Origin: a virus | Strand: one strand, 5' to 3' | DNA length: 35,221 nucleotides | Virus record (IMG/VR): IMGVR_UViG_3300048589_000236 | Coordinates: 1-35,221 of that record | The notes under the pieces: generated by a model | Databases searched by the model: none | Told to the model about the DNA's origin: nothing | What the model saw: only the letters and a program-made list of their open reading frames with translations | Position numbers and translations under genes: made by a program | Part shown: one piece after another, positions 16,123 through 24,174 of the stretch | Numbering within the stretch: the stretch's first letter is position 1 | Layout: every line of letters starts with the position of its first letter

Positions 16123-16161
16123 CGTAGACCGCTATCGGATTATACCGATGGGCGGTCTACG
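16123..16161 (-). terminator. Large nested hairpin spanning the major capsid stop codon
   Basis: CGTAGACCGC (16123-16132) pairs with GCGGTCTACG (16152-16161), and inside it ATCGG (16134-16138) pairs with CCGAT (16145-16149), leaving a six-base loop that reads TATAAT on the minus strand. The capsid TAA stop (16140-16142) lies in the loop. Downstream on the minus strand is GACCTTCTTTTAG, a partial T tract. It probably attenuates or processes the transcript after the capsid gene. Confidence 0.65.
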
Positions 16162-17015
16162 ATCAGTCCAACGAGGGCTTCAGGTCGGATAACCTTACCA
16201 CCGTAAACGTGAAGTCCCTTCACCGCGTCAGCGAATCGCTTCTCTGGTCGGTAGGCTTCAACCTGTACGATCTGTTCAGCGAATGACAACGCCATGCTTG
16301 TTCCAGCAAACGCGTAGTAGTAGTCGCCAACGGCCCCGGTGTTTTCGTACACCGTGTTATTTGTCGTTAGAATATCGAACCCTGCGGCTCGTCCAACGCT
16401 ACCGTTCAACAGACCTTCTCGGGATACTGATTCAATGTTAGACACGAATCGGTTGTCCTTCAACATCTGACCGATGAAGAACGGAGGAACAATCGCCCAA
16501 CGCCCGGAGTCCGGTACGTTGTTCATGTCGAGTCGAACCTTCATCTCAACCAAAAGTTCGTAGGCATCTGTAGCAGTTGAAACTGCTTCAGGAGCGCCTG
16601 TCGTACCGATTGTGTTACCAGTTGAAAGCCCCGCCACCAATGCCGCAGCAAGAAAGCTGTCGGCAGTATTTCGCAGCCCGTAAGCTGCTTCCTGCATTGC
16701 CTGACCCATGACCTTCGGCTTCTGCTGCACTTGGTCAATGTCATCAACTTGGAAGTTGAAATACTTCTGCTCGGTGATTTCAAGTGTCGTCTGAGCGTCG
16801 TTCAGTTCTTCAGGATCGGAGATGTTCGTGTTCTTCACGTAGTTTCCGATAGATACAGGGCCGATTGCATTAATCTTTACTGTGTCTCCGGCTTGTCGAA
16901 GTTCACCTTCGTAGTCTCGGTTTGCAACACCGGGCTGTCCGAAAATGTGGGCCTTCTTAAGAGAAACAAGTAGTTCGTTACTCCACAGTGTAGGGATAAA
17001 ACGATCAAGAGCCAT
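16140..17015 (-). CDS. Major capsid protein (HK97-like fold)
   Basis: The start is set at ATG 17015, preceded by ACTAGGAGTT, giving 291 residues; upstream residues in the longer frame lack a ribosome site. The sequence begins MALDRFIPTLWSNELLVSL and continues with a capsid-type pattern: GDTVKINAIGPVSIGNYVKN, FNFQVDDIDQVQQKP, AYGLRNTADSFLAAALVAGL, VPPFFIGQMLKDNRFV and SVGRAAGFDILTTNNTVYEN, as in P22-type coat or N4-gp56-like families. It follows the scaffold gene. No N-terminal cleaved delta domain is present, in agreement with a separate scaffold. Confidence 0.88.
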   Translation of the reverse strand: MALDRFIPTLWSNELLVSLKKAHIFGQPGVANRDYEGELRQAGDTVKINAIGPVSIGNYVKNTNISDPEELNDAQTTLEITEQKYFNFQVDDIDQVQQKPKVMGQAMQEAAYGLRNTADSFLAAALVAGLSTGNTIGTTGAPEAVSTATDAYELLVEMKVRLDMNNVPDSGRWAIVPPFFIGQMLKDNRFVSNIESVSREGLLNGSVGRAAGFDILTTNNTVYENTGAVGDYYYAFAGTSMALSFAEQIVQVEAYRPEKRFADAVKGLHVYGGKVIRPEALVGLIVDRPSV

Positions 17016-17073
17016 AGGGAAACTCCTAGTATGGAAACGATTTGCCAATTACGCACAAGAGAGGGAGGGTGGA

Positions 17074-17100
17074 TGCCGGATCGCATCTTATCATCCGGCA
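17074..17100 (-). other. Stem-loop between scaffold and capsid genes
   Basis: TGCCGGAT (17074-17081) and ATCCGGCA (17093-17100) form a perfect 8-bp stem with an 11-base loop about 60 bases upstream of the capsid ATG. No T tract follows on the minus strand. It may cap the 5' end of a processed capsid mRNA or act as an attenuator. Confidence 0.5.
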
Positions 17101-17117
17101 CCCGATTATGAGATTAT

Positions 17118-17834
17118 TTATTTGTCATAGTCAACACGTCCGTCTGCCATTGCTTCGAAGATCGCGCTACGATTCTTTTCAAACTCGGCCTGACTCATTG
17201 AGTTAAGCTGAGACTGTGTGTATCGAGCGGCGGTCCCCCCTCCACCAGCCGGAGCCGCAGGAGACGATGACGACGGGGGAGCGGTTGGAGCCGGGGGTGT
17301 CGCAGCCGGTTGACTTGCTTTCAGATACGGCTTGGCCGCAAGAAGATCATCAATGGCCTGATTAACGGACGTACCCGAATCAACCTTTGACCAATCGAGA
17401 AACTTCACGACCGCTTCCGGATCAACAACACCCTTTGCGGATGCCGCAATCTGCACTTGCAGTTCACGGATTTGTTGGTCCTTCGTCGGCAGTACATTCG
17501 TCTGCAAGTTCTCTAGGTCGGCCTTGACACGTTCGGCTTCCGTCATGTTCGCACGTTCAATCTCAGTCAGCTTTGTAGTTGCATCCTGATACTTTGTGCG
17601 ATAGTCGCCGTTTTCGCGTCGAAGGTCACGAATGTACTTCTGCACATTCTCTGGCTGTGTGGCAAGCCACGAATCATCAGCAGGATTTGCCGGAGGATCA
17701 GCCGGGGGAGAAGGTGGCGTTTGCGGCGTCTGTGGTGCCGCAGGGGGAGTGGTTGGTGCCTCTGAACCACCGGGGTTCGCTGGCGGGTTCGACACGGGTA
17801 CCTGACTCGCATCGGGAGGGATTGGTACAGACAT
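17118..17834 (-). CDS. Scaffolding protein
   Basis: The 238-residue protein has a proline-rich N-terminus (about 1-55), then a long coiled coil (VQKYIRDLRRENGDYRTKYQ, DATTKLTEIERANMTEAERV, KDQQIRELQVQIAA), VDPEAVVKFLDWSKVDSGTS, a second proline/alanine/glycine-rich spacer and a basic C-terminus (RYTQSQLNSMSQAEFEKNRS) that would contact the capsid. This is the DUF4355-like scaffold layout. It precedes the capsid gene and has a consensus promoter upstream. Confidence 0.82.
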   Translation of the reverse strand: MSVPIPPDASQVPVSNPPANPGGSEAPTTPPAAPQTPQTPPSPPADPPANPADDSWLATQPENVQKYIRDLRRENGDYRTKYQDATTKLTEIERANMTEAERVKADLENLQTNVLPTKDQQIRELQVQIAASAKGVVDPEAVVKFLDWSKVDSGTSVNQAIDDLLAAKPYLKASQPAATPPAPTAPPSSSSPAAPAGGGGTAARYTQSQLNSMSQAEFEKNRSAIFEAMADGRVDYDK

Positions 17835-17872
17835 TGGTACTCCTTGTGGCGTATCAAGTTCTGGATACGGCC

Positions 17873-17901
17873 ATTATACTAAACAAAAGAAAGCGTGTCA
17901 A
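17873..17901 (-). promoter_or_regulatory. Consensus sigma70-type promoter upstream of scaffold-capsid
   Basis: On the minus strand TTGACA (plus 17896-17901), a 17-base spacer and TATAAT (plus 17873-17878) match the bacterial housekeeping consensus at every position. The scaffold ATG lies about 39 bases downstream of the -10. It would give extra transcription of scaffold and major capsid genes independent of the terminase promoter. Confidence 0.8.
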
Positions 17902-17910
17902 GGGACTTCC

Positions 17911-18192
17911 CTAACTTTCTTGTTGTTCCACAGGATTTAAACGCGTAATATGCTGCATGGATACGTAGTCCATATGGTTTTTGAACTTACGTACCTCCGC
18001 AGCACGTACGGCTGGCATGTTTTGATTGAGTAATTCAGGGAGAATCTGAAAGAGTCCGAACATCGTCCGCAAGGTTTCCGTCAACTCCTGAATCGTTTCC
18101 AACTGTTGACGTGTCTGCTTGGTAAGTGTCTGCACAGTCGTCTCCAACTGTTGCAGTCGCTCACCGGGGGTTAGATGAGTTTGTTTATCCAT
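17911..18192 (-). CDS. Small coiled-coil protein between portal and scaffold
   Basis: The 93-residue protein overlaps the portal stop (TAATG at 18192). Residues about 9-45 form a coiled coil rich in leucine, glutamine and threonine (GERLQQLETTVQTLTKQTRQ). The second half (ILPELLNQNMPAVRAAEVRK) is helical. No family is recognised. Position suggests a head assembly role. Confidence 0.65.
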   Translation of the reverse strand: MDKQTHLTPGERLQQLETTVQTLTKQTRQQLETIQELTETLRTMFGLFQILPELLNQNMPAVRAAEVRKFKNHMDYVSMQHITRLNPVEQQES

Positions 18193-19673
18193 TATCGCTC
18201 CGGTCCACCATTAGCCGCCGCACGTTGCGTGGTATTGGCAGAACTACCTGCTTGTGGCTCAGGAGCCGAAGCCGGTACCAACGGTACCGAACCCGGATCA
18301 TCCTTACGTCGTTCTCGTTCGTACTCAGGGTTTCCACCGAGTTCAGAGATAATTGTATCAGATGAAAAGCCAACTTGCAGCTTATTAATCGCCGTCAATG
18401 TCTCAATTTGAGCATCGCGTGGGAAGGTTTCAGGCCAAATGACAATAACATCATCGGTAATCGGTCGTCCCATGATGAACATGACACGCTTGCAGACTTC
18501 TCCAAGGAATGCCCCGTAGAGCATGCGCTTGGTGTTGGTCTTTTCCAGCATTGGGCCATACAAAATCTGCATCGCCATAGCGGACAGATAGGCCAAATCC
18601 TGTACCTTACCCGCAGCGACTTCCGGTGTTCGTGACACTTCATAGAGGGCTTCTCGGAGCCGATCATAGAAGCTCAATGAACTCGCAAGGTCGGACTGCA
18701 TTTCAAGGTTAGCGAACTTGACCTGTGTTGGATCGCCCGGAATGTTAATAATTCCGTCCGGATTAATAACAACCTGTTCCGCTTGCTTGCCGTCCAGCCC
18801 AATCGTATACGTGCGAGGGAACGCATGGTTACGAATGATACGGTTAATATTTGACACGGATCGGTGAATAGATTCAACGAGTCGAATAATATCCGGCTCA
18901 ATGTCAGACAATCCCCAATATTCATTTGCAGACGGAAGATTCTGGCAGTCTACAATCGGAGAGAACTCATAGGGCCAGTCCTCATATCCGATTCGAACCC
19001 AATCTCCATCAGTCGGTTCCTGATCCCATTGCACATCGGCGTAGTCATCTTCAATCGTCCACGACTGCGGAGCGTTCTGCAAGTCGCCATTTGGATCGAA
19101 GTACAACCGGGCTGGCACACGGGCAATACGCTGACGGTAGATGCGCTGCTTTTTTATTGCTTCGTCAAGCGTAATTTTCCACTTAATGACGTAGCGGTTT
19201 ACCTGCGTGTAATCATCGTGAGCGGTTTCTACCGTGACACAGGTAGGATCGAGCACCAGCAATCGCGGTAAGGTTTCTTCAATACGAATCTTCAGGAACA
19301 CCTGTCCAAAGACTGCTCCGTTGGTTGCCAGTCGTTGCAGCAAGGCGTCCTTGTTACTGAACTTCCAGATTTGATCGAGAAGGATTTCATCAGGCGATTT
19401 TGTAACGTCTTGATCGAGTGCAAAACTTACCGGTCGTCCAAACAGGAAACTCACCGACTTATCGACAATCGAACGACACAGGTTCATGGTGATGTTGTCG
19501 TTTGGGGCACCGGCTTTCGTCCGGAGTGGAGCGGCATAGTCACCGTGATACGCCCGTTTCGCAAGGTTCATTTTATTCGCCGCTGCTCCTGAAGCCCCAT
19601 GAGGAACAGACACCACTTGTGGCGTAAAGGTGAACGACGGATATTGCTGTGGGGCGGAAGGTGGGTAGCTCAT
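18192..19673 (-). CDS. Portal protein (SPP1 gp6-like)
   Basis: The 493-residue protein has portal family landmarks: an early DNITMNLCRSIVDKSVSFLF segment followed by GRPVSF, a central domain with YVIKWKITLDEAIKKQRIYR, WGLSDIEPDIIRLVESIHRS, YEVSRTPEVAAGKVQDLAYL (clip/stem region), and NPEYERERRKDDPG near the end. It follows the large terminase by three bases and has GGAG upstream. It forms the twelve-subunit ring through which DNA is packaged and ejected. Confidence 0.9.
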   Translation of the reverse strand: MSYPPSAPQQYPSFTFTPQVVSVPHGASGAAANKMNLAKRAYHGDYAAPLRTKAGAPNDNITMNLCRSIVDKSVSFLFGRPVSFALDQDVTKSPDEILLDQIWKFSNKDALLQRLATNGAVFGQVFLKIRIEETLPRLLVLDPTCVTVETAHDDYTQVNRYVIKWKITLDEAIKKQRIYRQRIARVPARLYFDPNGDLQNAPQSWTIEDDYADVQWDQEPTDGDWVRIGYEDWPYEFSPIVDCQNLPSANEYWGLSDIEPDIIRLVESIHRSVSNINRIIRNHAFPRTYTIGLDGKQAEQVVINPDGIINIPGDPTQVKFANLEMQSDLASSLSFYDRLREALYEVSRTPEVAAGKVQDLAYLSAMAMQILYGPMLEKTNTKRMLYGAFLGEVCKRVMFIMGRPITDDVIVIWPETFPRDAQIETLTAINKLQVGFSSDTIISELGGNPEYERERRKDDPGSVPLVPASAPEPQAGSSANTTQRAAANGGPER

Positions 19674-19676
19674 GTA

Positions 19677-21095
19677 TTAACTCCAAATGTCCGGGCCGAC
19701 GCTTACATCAGCGCCAAATCGAGCAAGATAATTAAAGGCACCAGAGGCGCTATCTACACAGTCGTCGTGGGTTGCGTCAGGAAAGTGGTGGAGTTCTGTT
19801 AGCCATTGCTCATTCCATTCAGCCTGTACCAGCTTCACGTTCTGAACTTCAGCTTGTGCGGAAAAGGGGAGCGCCCGTGTCAGTTTATCACCAGTTGGAC
19901 GCATACCACGGGCATCGTATCCGGCCAGTTTTTCAACAAAGTGATTCGTCGCAATCTTACCCGAGGATGCCCCTTCCTGCTCCCATCGCACAGGCACATC
20001 CGGCTCTTGTGATGCGGTGTTCACCACCACCCGTTCAAGCTCTCCGGGGTTTGCCCGTACGCGAATAACATCGACAACGTAATACTTTCCATTAACTTTA
20101 CGCATTTTTGTACCTACTGTCCAGTCGGGATCGTCACCTTTCACCTTCTTTTCAGTGGCAGCAAAGTCCCAAAACCGAACTTCCCACGCTTTATCTTTAC
20201 CGGAGCCGCCGACCGGAGCCGACTTCACCCCTTCAAACCACGTCCGGTCAAAGACCTTTCCGGCTTCCGGAAGAACATCCCAATCGCCTTCAAGCAGACG
20301 CATACGCTCCACGTATGGGAGGGCAAGGAGACTTCCGAGGTATTCAGGCTGTTGCTTAATAAGAATCTGGTTGTCATAAATCGTAGATTTAATGAAGGTA
20401 ACGGATTTAATAAGAGATTCTGGATCGACATGTGGGTTATTCAGCAAGTGGGCATTTTCCGGATCATCAATGGCTTCCTGCTTACTTCGGTACCATTTGA
20501 TATGTCCCCCATCTCGCATCATGTAGAGGATTTCGCCGCTCTCGGCTTTCACCGGAGAGAAGCGATCAACCCACGGGGCAAGAAACCGCTTCACCCACGA
20601 AAGCGCATCCGGGTTACATGTCGCTCGGATATACCCCTTGATTCCCGCCGACACCGAACGGTTACGAGAGAGCATGTAGAAGAACTGCGATTCTGTGAAG
20701 TGCGTTAACTCATCGAATCCGATGAAGGGGATTTGCGCTCCCTGCCAGTTCAGCTTGTCATCTTCGTGTTGCATGTGTGCAAAACGAACGGACATGCCTG
20801 TAGGGAAAATCCACTTTAGGTCACGCTGTCTCGGCTTTCCGCCGACGAGCGGGTAGACGTTGCCGGATTCCTCCCAAAGACCGCCTTCGCTTTCGATCAT
20901 AGGATACGTTCGGCGGAAGATAACAGCGGAGAACTTCGGGTTGCCGTAGTGTCTGAGCGGTTCTGCGAGAATAGCCCATGTTTTTCCTCCACCCGCCGCA
21001 CCACCGTAGACAGCAATATCAGCCGGAGTTGATAGAAACTCCGTCTGTGGTCCTTCTTGTGGTTTGACTTCAACGACGTCTTGTTGTTTAGCCAT
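19677..21095 (-). CDS. terL: Terminase large subunit
   Basis: The 472-residue protein is the packaging ATPase/nuclease. Walker A is GGAAGGGKT at residues 31-39, Walker B is FIGFDE at 124-129, and a coupling motif lies near ATCNP (158-162). The C-terminal RNase H-like nuclease has WDFAATEKK (first acidic residue), GDDPDWTVGTKM, and HDDCVDSASGAFNYL with late acidic residues. Length is normal. The ribosome site is a weak GAAG. Confidence 0.95.
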   Translation of the reverse strand: MAKQQDVVEVKPQEGPQTEFLSTPADIAVYGGAAGGGKTWAILAEPLRHYGNPKFSAVIFRRTYPMIESEGGLWEESGNVYPLVGGKPRQRDLKWIFPTGMSVRFAHMQHEDDKLNWQGAQIPFIGFDELTHFTESQFFYMLSRNRSVSAGIKGYIRATCNPDALSWVKRFLAPWVDRFSPVKAESGEILYMMRDGGHIKWYRSKQEAIDDPENAHLLNNPHVDPESLIKSVTFIKSTIYDNQILIKQQPEYLGSLLALPYVERMRLLEGDWDVLPEAGKVFDRTWFEGVKSAPVGGSGKDKAWEVRFWDFAATEKKVKGDDPDWTVGTKMRKVNGKYYVVDVIRVRANPGELERVVVNTASQEPDVPVRWEQEGASSGKIATNHFVEKLAGYDARGMRPTGDKLTRALPFSAQAEVQNVKLVQAEWNEQWLTELHHFPDATHDDCVDSASGAFNYLARFGADVSVGPDIWS

Positions 21096-21104
21096 ACATT
21101 CTTC

Positions 21105-21410
21105 TTACGGGTAGATATAAAACGGTTCTTTACTAATCCGCACCGTATCACCAACGGTGACGGTGATCTTCACATCGTGCATACCGGATTGCGGCAGGTT
21201 TACGTCCGCGTACCAATCGTTCGTGTCAACGGTGTCCGGTTGCCCGGACTCCGATGCCACCGCTTCATCGTTATAGTCAATAAGTTGAACCAGCATCGTA
21301 CCGTCTCCGGCTTCGACTGGATCACCCGCCGCGTCGAGAATATCCCGTGCCCAAAACCGCACAGTCTCCCCAACAAAATACTGAGGCGGATCAACATTTA
21401 GATTAGGCAT
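21105..21410 (-). CDS. Small Ig-like beta protein
   Basis: The 101-residue protein begins MPNLNVDPPQYFVGETVRFW and has alternating beta segments (TMLVQLIDYNDEAVASES, MHDVKITVTVGDTVRISKEP) typical of an Ig-like sandwich. It ends ten bases before the terminase ATG. It may be a virion surface or fiber-associated domain. No specific family is recognised. Confidence 0.65.
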   Translation of the reverse strand: MPNLNVDPPQYFVGETVRFWARDILDAAGDPVEAGDGTMLVQLIDYNDEAVASESGQPDTVDTNDWYADVNLPQSGMHDVKITVTVGDTVRISKEPFYIYP

Positions 21411-21421
21411 TATCTTGTCTC

Positions 21422-21928
21422 CTAGGCGGGTTCAATAACGAGCACGACCAAACACCGGGGGGTGCCTTCCGAGTTGACTCCGACCCGGTTCCATACGTAC
21501 ACGTACTGCCCTTCCGTCACGGCCAGACTTCCCGCAGATGCCAGCACCATCGGGAACTCAACCTGCGCCTCTATGTCCACTCCGGTTACGAAATCAACAT
21601 CGGCCATAGTCGTGAACTCGCCGCCAGTTGACGCTGCTCGTTGAATGTCGAGCCGCCAAGCGGTCGCGGTAGTTCCAAAATGGGGTGCATCTACCATCAG
21701 GTATGCCGCCGTCACGGTTCCAGTAACCGGAATCCGCTCGATGACGTAGGTGAGATTCGTGCTCTGGGCCTGCGCGTCCACGGTGTAGAACACGCGGTTC
21801 GTCAGGCCGTCGATCTCCCGGCTGGCCGCCTCGATGATCTGCTCCAGCTTGGCGTCGTCCCGGTCATCGGCGATGTTGCCGAGCCGGGTCTTGAGCGCCG
21901 CGACGGTGGTGTAGCCGTTGGTGAGCAT
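21422..21928 (-). CDS. Chimeric connector-like protein with C-terminal beta domain
   Basis: The start is ATG 21928 with AGGAG upstream, giving 168 residues; a longer in-frame start lies inside the neighbour's high-GC sequence and encodes arginine-rich residues. The N-terminal part (NGYTTVAALKTRLGNIADDR, DAKLEQIIEAASREIDGLTN) resembles gp6/gp15-type head-tail connectors. From about residue 60 on it becomes a beta domain (LTYVIERIPVTGTVTAAYLM, ending RCLVVLVIEPA) of the type found in phage fibers. Base composition changes from GC-rich to genome-typical at this boundary, so the two halves have different origins. Confidence 0.65.
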   Translation of the reverse strand: MLTNGYTTVAALKTRLGNIADDRDDAKLEQIIEAASREIDGLTNRVFYTVDAQAQSTNLTYVIERIPVTGTVTAAYLMVDAPHFGTTATAWRLDIQRAASTGGEFTTMADVDFVTGVDIEAQVEFPMVLASAGSLAVTEGQYVYVWNRVGVNSEGTPRCLVVLVIEPA

Positions 21929-22620
21929 CGTGGCTCCTATAACGGGCCGATGCGGAACGCGAGATACGGCGCTTCGGAAACCCGATCGCTGGCCGTGGCG
22001 ACATCGGCCAGCGTGGCCGGCATCGCCGTCTGCGCGCCGGCGGCGGCCAGTTCGACCCCGCCGGCGGCCTGGAAGTTCCCCCCATCTGGGTCGCGCACGC
22101 CGAGCAGCGCGCCGCCGGTGACGGCTGGGGACCACGCCATCAGCTCCAGGCTTTCGGTCGTGGCCACGCCAATCCAGTACCATCCGGGCGCCGCCGCCGC
22201 AAAGGTCTCCAGCGTCAGCCACCCGGTTTCCACGGCATCGACCGCGATCGTTCCCAGCTCCGCGCCGCGTTCGCCGGGCAGCCCCCGGCTCGTTGCCGCG
22301 TCCGATACCGCGTACAGCCCGAAGCGGAGCGTCGCCGGATTGGCCGGACCGGCCATCACCCGCACGCCGATCGCGGCCAGCCCGGCGCTCGGGTCCGTCA
22401 CGCGGATCAGCGCTCCGTAGACCATATCCGGGTCCAACCCCATCCCGCTGCTCGTGTCCGTCCCGGCTATCGCCGTGCTGTTGTCGTACCAGATGGCCTG
22501 ATTCATCGGGTAGGTATCACCACTCCCACCCCCGCCGCCGCTCTCATTGACCGCCGCGATGAGCGCGGCGATTGCCGCCTGCGTATCGCTCCCCGGCGTG
22601 GCGATCAACGAACCCATTGC
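21750..22620. other. GC-rich recombinant block
   Basis: Within this stretch GC reaches about 77% in a 60-base sample (22081-22140), against about 42% in a sample at 20401-20460. It begins inside the adhesin gene and ends inside the connector-like gene, with both frames intact. The edges are approximate (21,740-21,770 and 22,600-22,640). It was probably acquired from a high-GC phage or host. Confidence 0.75.
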
Positions 22621-22740
22621 CGTATCTACCGGAGCACTTCCCGTGCGGTCGTTGGTATTTTGCAGCGCGTTTGCTACGTCTTGTGAAAAATCATCGGGAT
22701 TTACATGTCCTGCGTATTGTGCAATCAATTTGTTTACCAT
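21937..22740 (-). CDS. Virion adhesin-like protein (fiber with jelly-roll domain)
   Basis: The 267-residue protein starts with a helical N-terminus (MVNKLIAQYAGHVNPDDFSQ), a repeat of alanine residues and a glycine linker (about 66-73). The rest is a beta-rich domain with LRFGLYAVSDAATSRGLPGE, TGWLTLETFAAAAPGWYWIG and a final LAFRIGPL, the pattern of carbohydrate-binding jelly-roll modules in fibers. The N-terminal part has genome-like composition and the rest is GC-rich, so the binding module was swapped. It overlaps the 39-codon gene upstream. Confidence 0.65.
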   Translation of the reverse strand: MVNKLIAQYAGHVNPDDFSQDVANALQNTNDRTGSAPVDTAMGSLIATPGSDTQAAIAALIAAVNESGGGGGSGDTYPMNQAIWYDNSTAIAGTDTSSGMGLDPDMVYGALIRVTDPSAGLAAIGVRVMAGPANPATLRFGLYAVSDAATSRGLPGERGAELGTIAVDAVETGWLTLETFAAAAPGWYWIGVATTESLELMAWSPAVTGGALLGVRDPDGGNFQAAGGVELAAAGAQTAMPATLADVATASDRVSEAPYLAFRIGPL

Positions 22741-22853
22741 AGCAAATCCTTAAAAGCTAAATGAACGTGTCTGGCGGTGAACGTGTGGTCCGTCGTAGAA
22801 ATATCCACGATTTCCGCGCCAACCCACGGATCACTAACTGTATTGACTGACAT
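22734..22853 (-). CDS. 39-residue protein, possible decoration-domain remnant
   Basis: ATG 22853 has GAGGAT upstream; the stop TAA lies inside the next gene's start (ATGGTAA). The peptide (SVNTVSDPWVGAEIVDISTT, then DHTFTARHVHLAFKDLLW) recalls the first strands of small phage head decoration proteins but ends early. It may be a truncated remnant or a genuine short peptide. Confidence 0.45.
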   Translation of the reverse strand: MSVNTVSDPWVGAEIVDISTTDHTFTARHVHLAFKDLLW

Positions 22854-22855
22854 AC

Positions 22856-23095
22856 TTATCCTCGCTTATTCAGGCGTTTCGACTTTTGCTGCCGTCGTTC
22901 TTTACGATTCAGCCCCTGATGGGTTTCAATCTCACGGTAGTTATCCGATGGACGCCACTTCTCTCGCTTCGCTTGCTTTCGAAGTGGTGCAAATGCACCG
23001 CATTCCGGGCAGGGTTCCGGCGCTCCCGACCATCGACCCGTGTCAGCGCACACAACACACAGGCTATCAAGTGATTCGGGGATTTCGAGATTCAT
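22856..23095 (-). CDS. Small zinc-motif protein
   Basis: The 79-residue protein has two CxxC pairs (CVVC at residues 13-16 and CPEC at 29-32) separated by 12 residues, a plausible zinc ribbon, and a basic C-terminus (LNRKERRQQKSKRLNKRG). It is followed after two bases by the 39-codon gene. A nucleic-acid-binding role is possible; its function is unknown. Confidence 0.65.
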   Translation of the reverse strand: MNLEIPESLDSLCVVCADTGRWSGAPEPCPECGAFAPLRKQAKREKWRPSDNYREIETHQGLNRKERRQQKSKRLNKRG

Positions 23096-23108
23096 AAACG
23101 ATTAACTC

Positions 23109-23663
23109 CTAGCTCTCATCCGGGGAGCTATCCCGACTATTTGAAGGGAGCATAATCGAAACGTTTCCACTCGTTCCGATTTGGATTGGTCCCTTTTGTT
23201 CCCCCCACGCGTCCTTGTGTCGGCGTGCGAGAATCCAAGCGTTTGCTTTCCAGTCCACTTTACCGGCTGCACGAATATCAGCAAGCAGATTTTGTTCTCC
23301 CTCTGCTTCAGCGAGTCGCACATCCCGTGCAAAGGACTTATATGGTTCTACCGGATCATCTTCGACATATTTACTTTCGCTTGCAGCGTCACCACCGCGT
23401 TGCATCCAGTCGTTAAACGTCGAAGTCGAAACTCCGGCAATTTGGCAGGCAGTTGAAAAGAAGTTCCCGGCACGAATCGCATCTATCAAGAGAATGCGTT
23501 GTTCCGCACTAATTCCGTACGGTCGCTTCGTATCCGGATTCGTTTCCGGATGCACACGGGCCAACTCTCTCGCTCGTTGCGCTAGAGATGACACCACATC
23601 CGGGGAGTCATCAAGGGTATCAAGATCATATCGTCTACGTGGCAAAGTAGTTATCCTCGGCAT
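23109..23663 (-). CDS. terS: Terminase small subunit
   Basis: The 184-residue protein has an N-terminal helix-turn-helix (QRILLIDAIRAGNFFSTACQ, IAGVSTSTFNDWMQRGG, residues about 55-92), then PYKSFARDVRLAEAEGEQNL, and a C-terminal WKANAWILARRHKDAWG, the usual ending of phage small terminases. It should bind the packaging site. The start overlaps the end of the next upstream gene by 29 bases. Confidence 0.75.
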   Translation of the reverse strand: MPRITTLPRRRYDLDTLDDSPDVVSSLAQRARELARVHPETNPDTKRPYGISAEQRILLIDAIRAGNFFSTACQIAGVSTSTFNDWMQRGGDAASESKYVEDDPVEPYKSFARDVRLAEAEGEQNLLADIRAAGKVDWKANAWILARRHKDAWGEQKGPIQIGTSGNVSIMLPSNSRDSSPDES

Positions 23664-24174
23664 CTAGTACATCACGGACAAAGGATTTATATGGTTCCTC
23701 AATATATTCATGGGAAACGTCCCGGTAGGGAGATACCTTCTGTGGGTACCCGCCAAGCCGGAGCCATGAAATAAAGGTGGCATAGGGGAGTTTGGCTTCT
23801 CTGCATGCGGCGGGAAATGACCAACCGAGTGCCAGTGCCCGAAGCACAGCCTCACGCTGTTCTTCGGTTATGTCTTGTGGCCGACGACCACGGGGCGGTC
23901 CCGGTGGCGAGTGGTGCTTTCCCTGAGCCATTGCGGACCTAAGTTCTCGGACGAAGGTGTAGTACGGCTCAACACGCACTGAGGGATGACATACCTTTGG
24001 GGACCGAGATTCTGGATCACCCCCTCTCAGCATCCATGTCCGGATCGTTGACTCACGGTACCCGGCATTTCGGCATGCGTCGGTAAATGAATACCCACGT
24101 CGAATGTCGTCTAGGAGTTGTTGTACCCGTGCTTCGTCGTAGGATGGTACGAGGGCGTTGATTAGCGTAGTCAT
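23635..24174 (-). CDS. Tandem helix-turn-helix protein related to terminase small subunit
   Basis: The 179-residue protein contains two copies of the same module: residues about 15-80 (IRRGYSFTDACRNAGYREST, IRTWMLRGG, EPYYTFVRELRSAMA) and about 98-175 (ALALGWSFPAACREAKLPYA, FISWLRLGG, EPYKSFVRDVLDAED). The neighbour TerS carries a third copy. It lacks the C-terminal small-terminase tail. It may assist DNA recognition for packaging or be a regulator. It is the first gene of the minus-strand operon; the ATG has GAAGG upstream. Confidence 0.65.
   Translation of the reverse strand: MTTLINALVPSYDEARVQQLLDDIRRGYSFTDACRNAGYRESTIRTWMLRGGDPESRSPKVCHPSVRVEPYYTFVRELRSAMAQGKHHSPPGPPRGRRPQDITEEQREAVLRALALGWSFPAACREAKLPYATFISWLRLGGYPQKVSPYRDVSHEYIEEPYKSFVRDVLDAEDNYFAT

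Noticed and set aside
21929-22222. N-terminal extension of the connector-like gene
   Set aside because: The extension is arginine/glycine-rich, lies over the adhesin gene, and the internal ATG at 21928 has a clear AGGAG.
21641-22420. Plus-strand open frame of 259 codons in the GC-rich block
   Set aside because: High GC removes stops on both strands; the product is low-complexity, rich in serine, alanine and proline, and the minus-strand frames have good ribosome sites and domain-like sequence.
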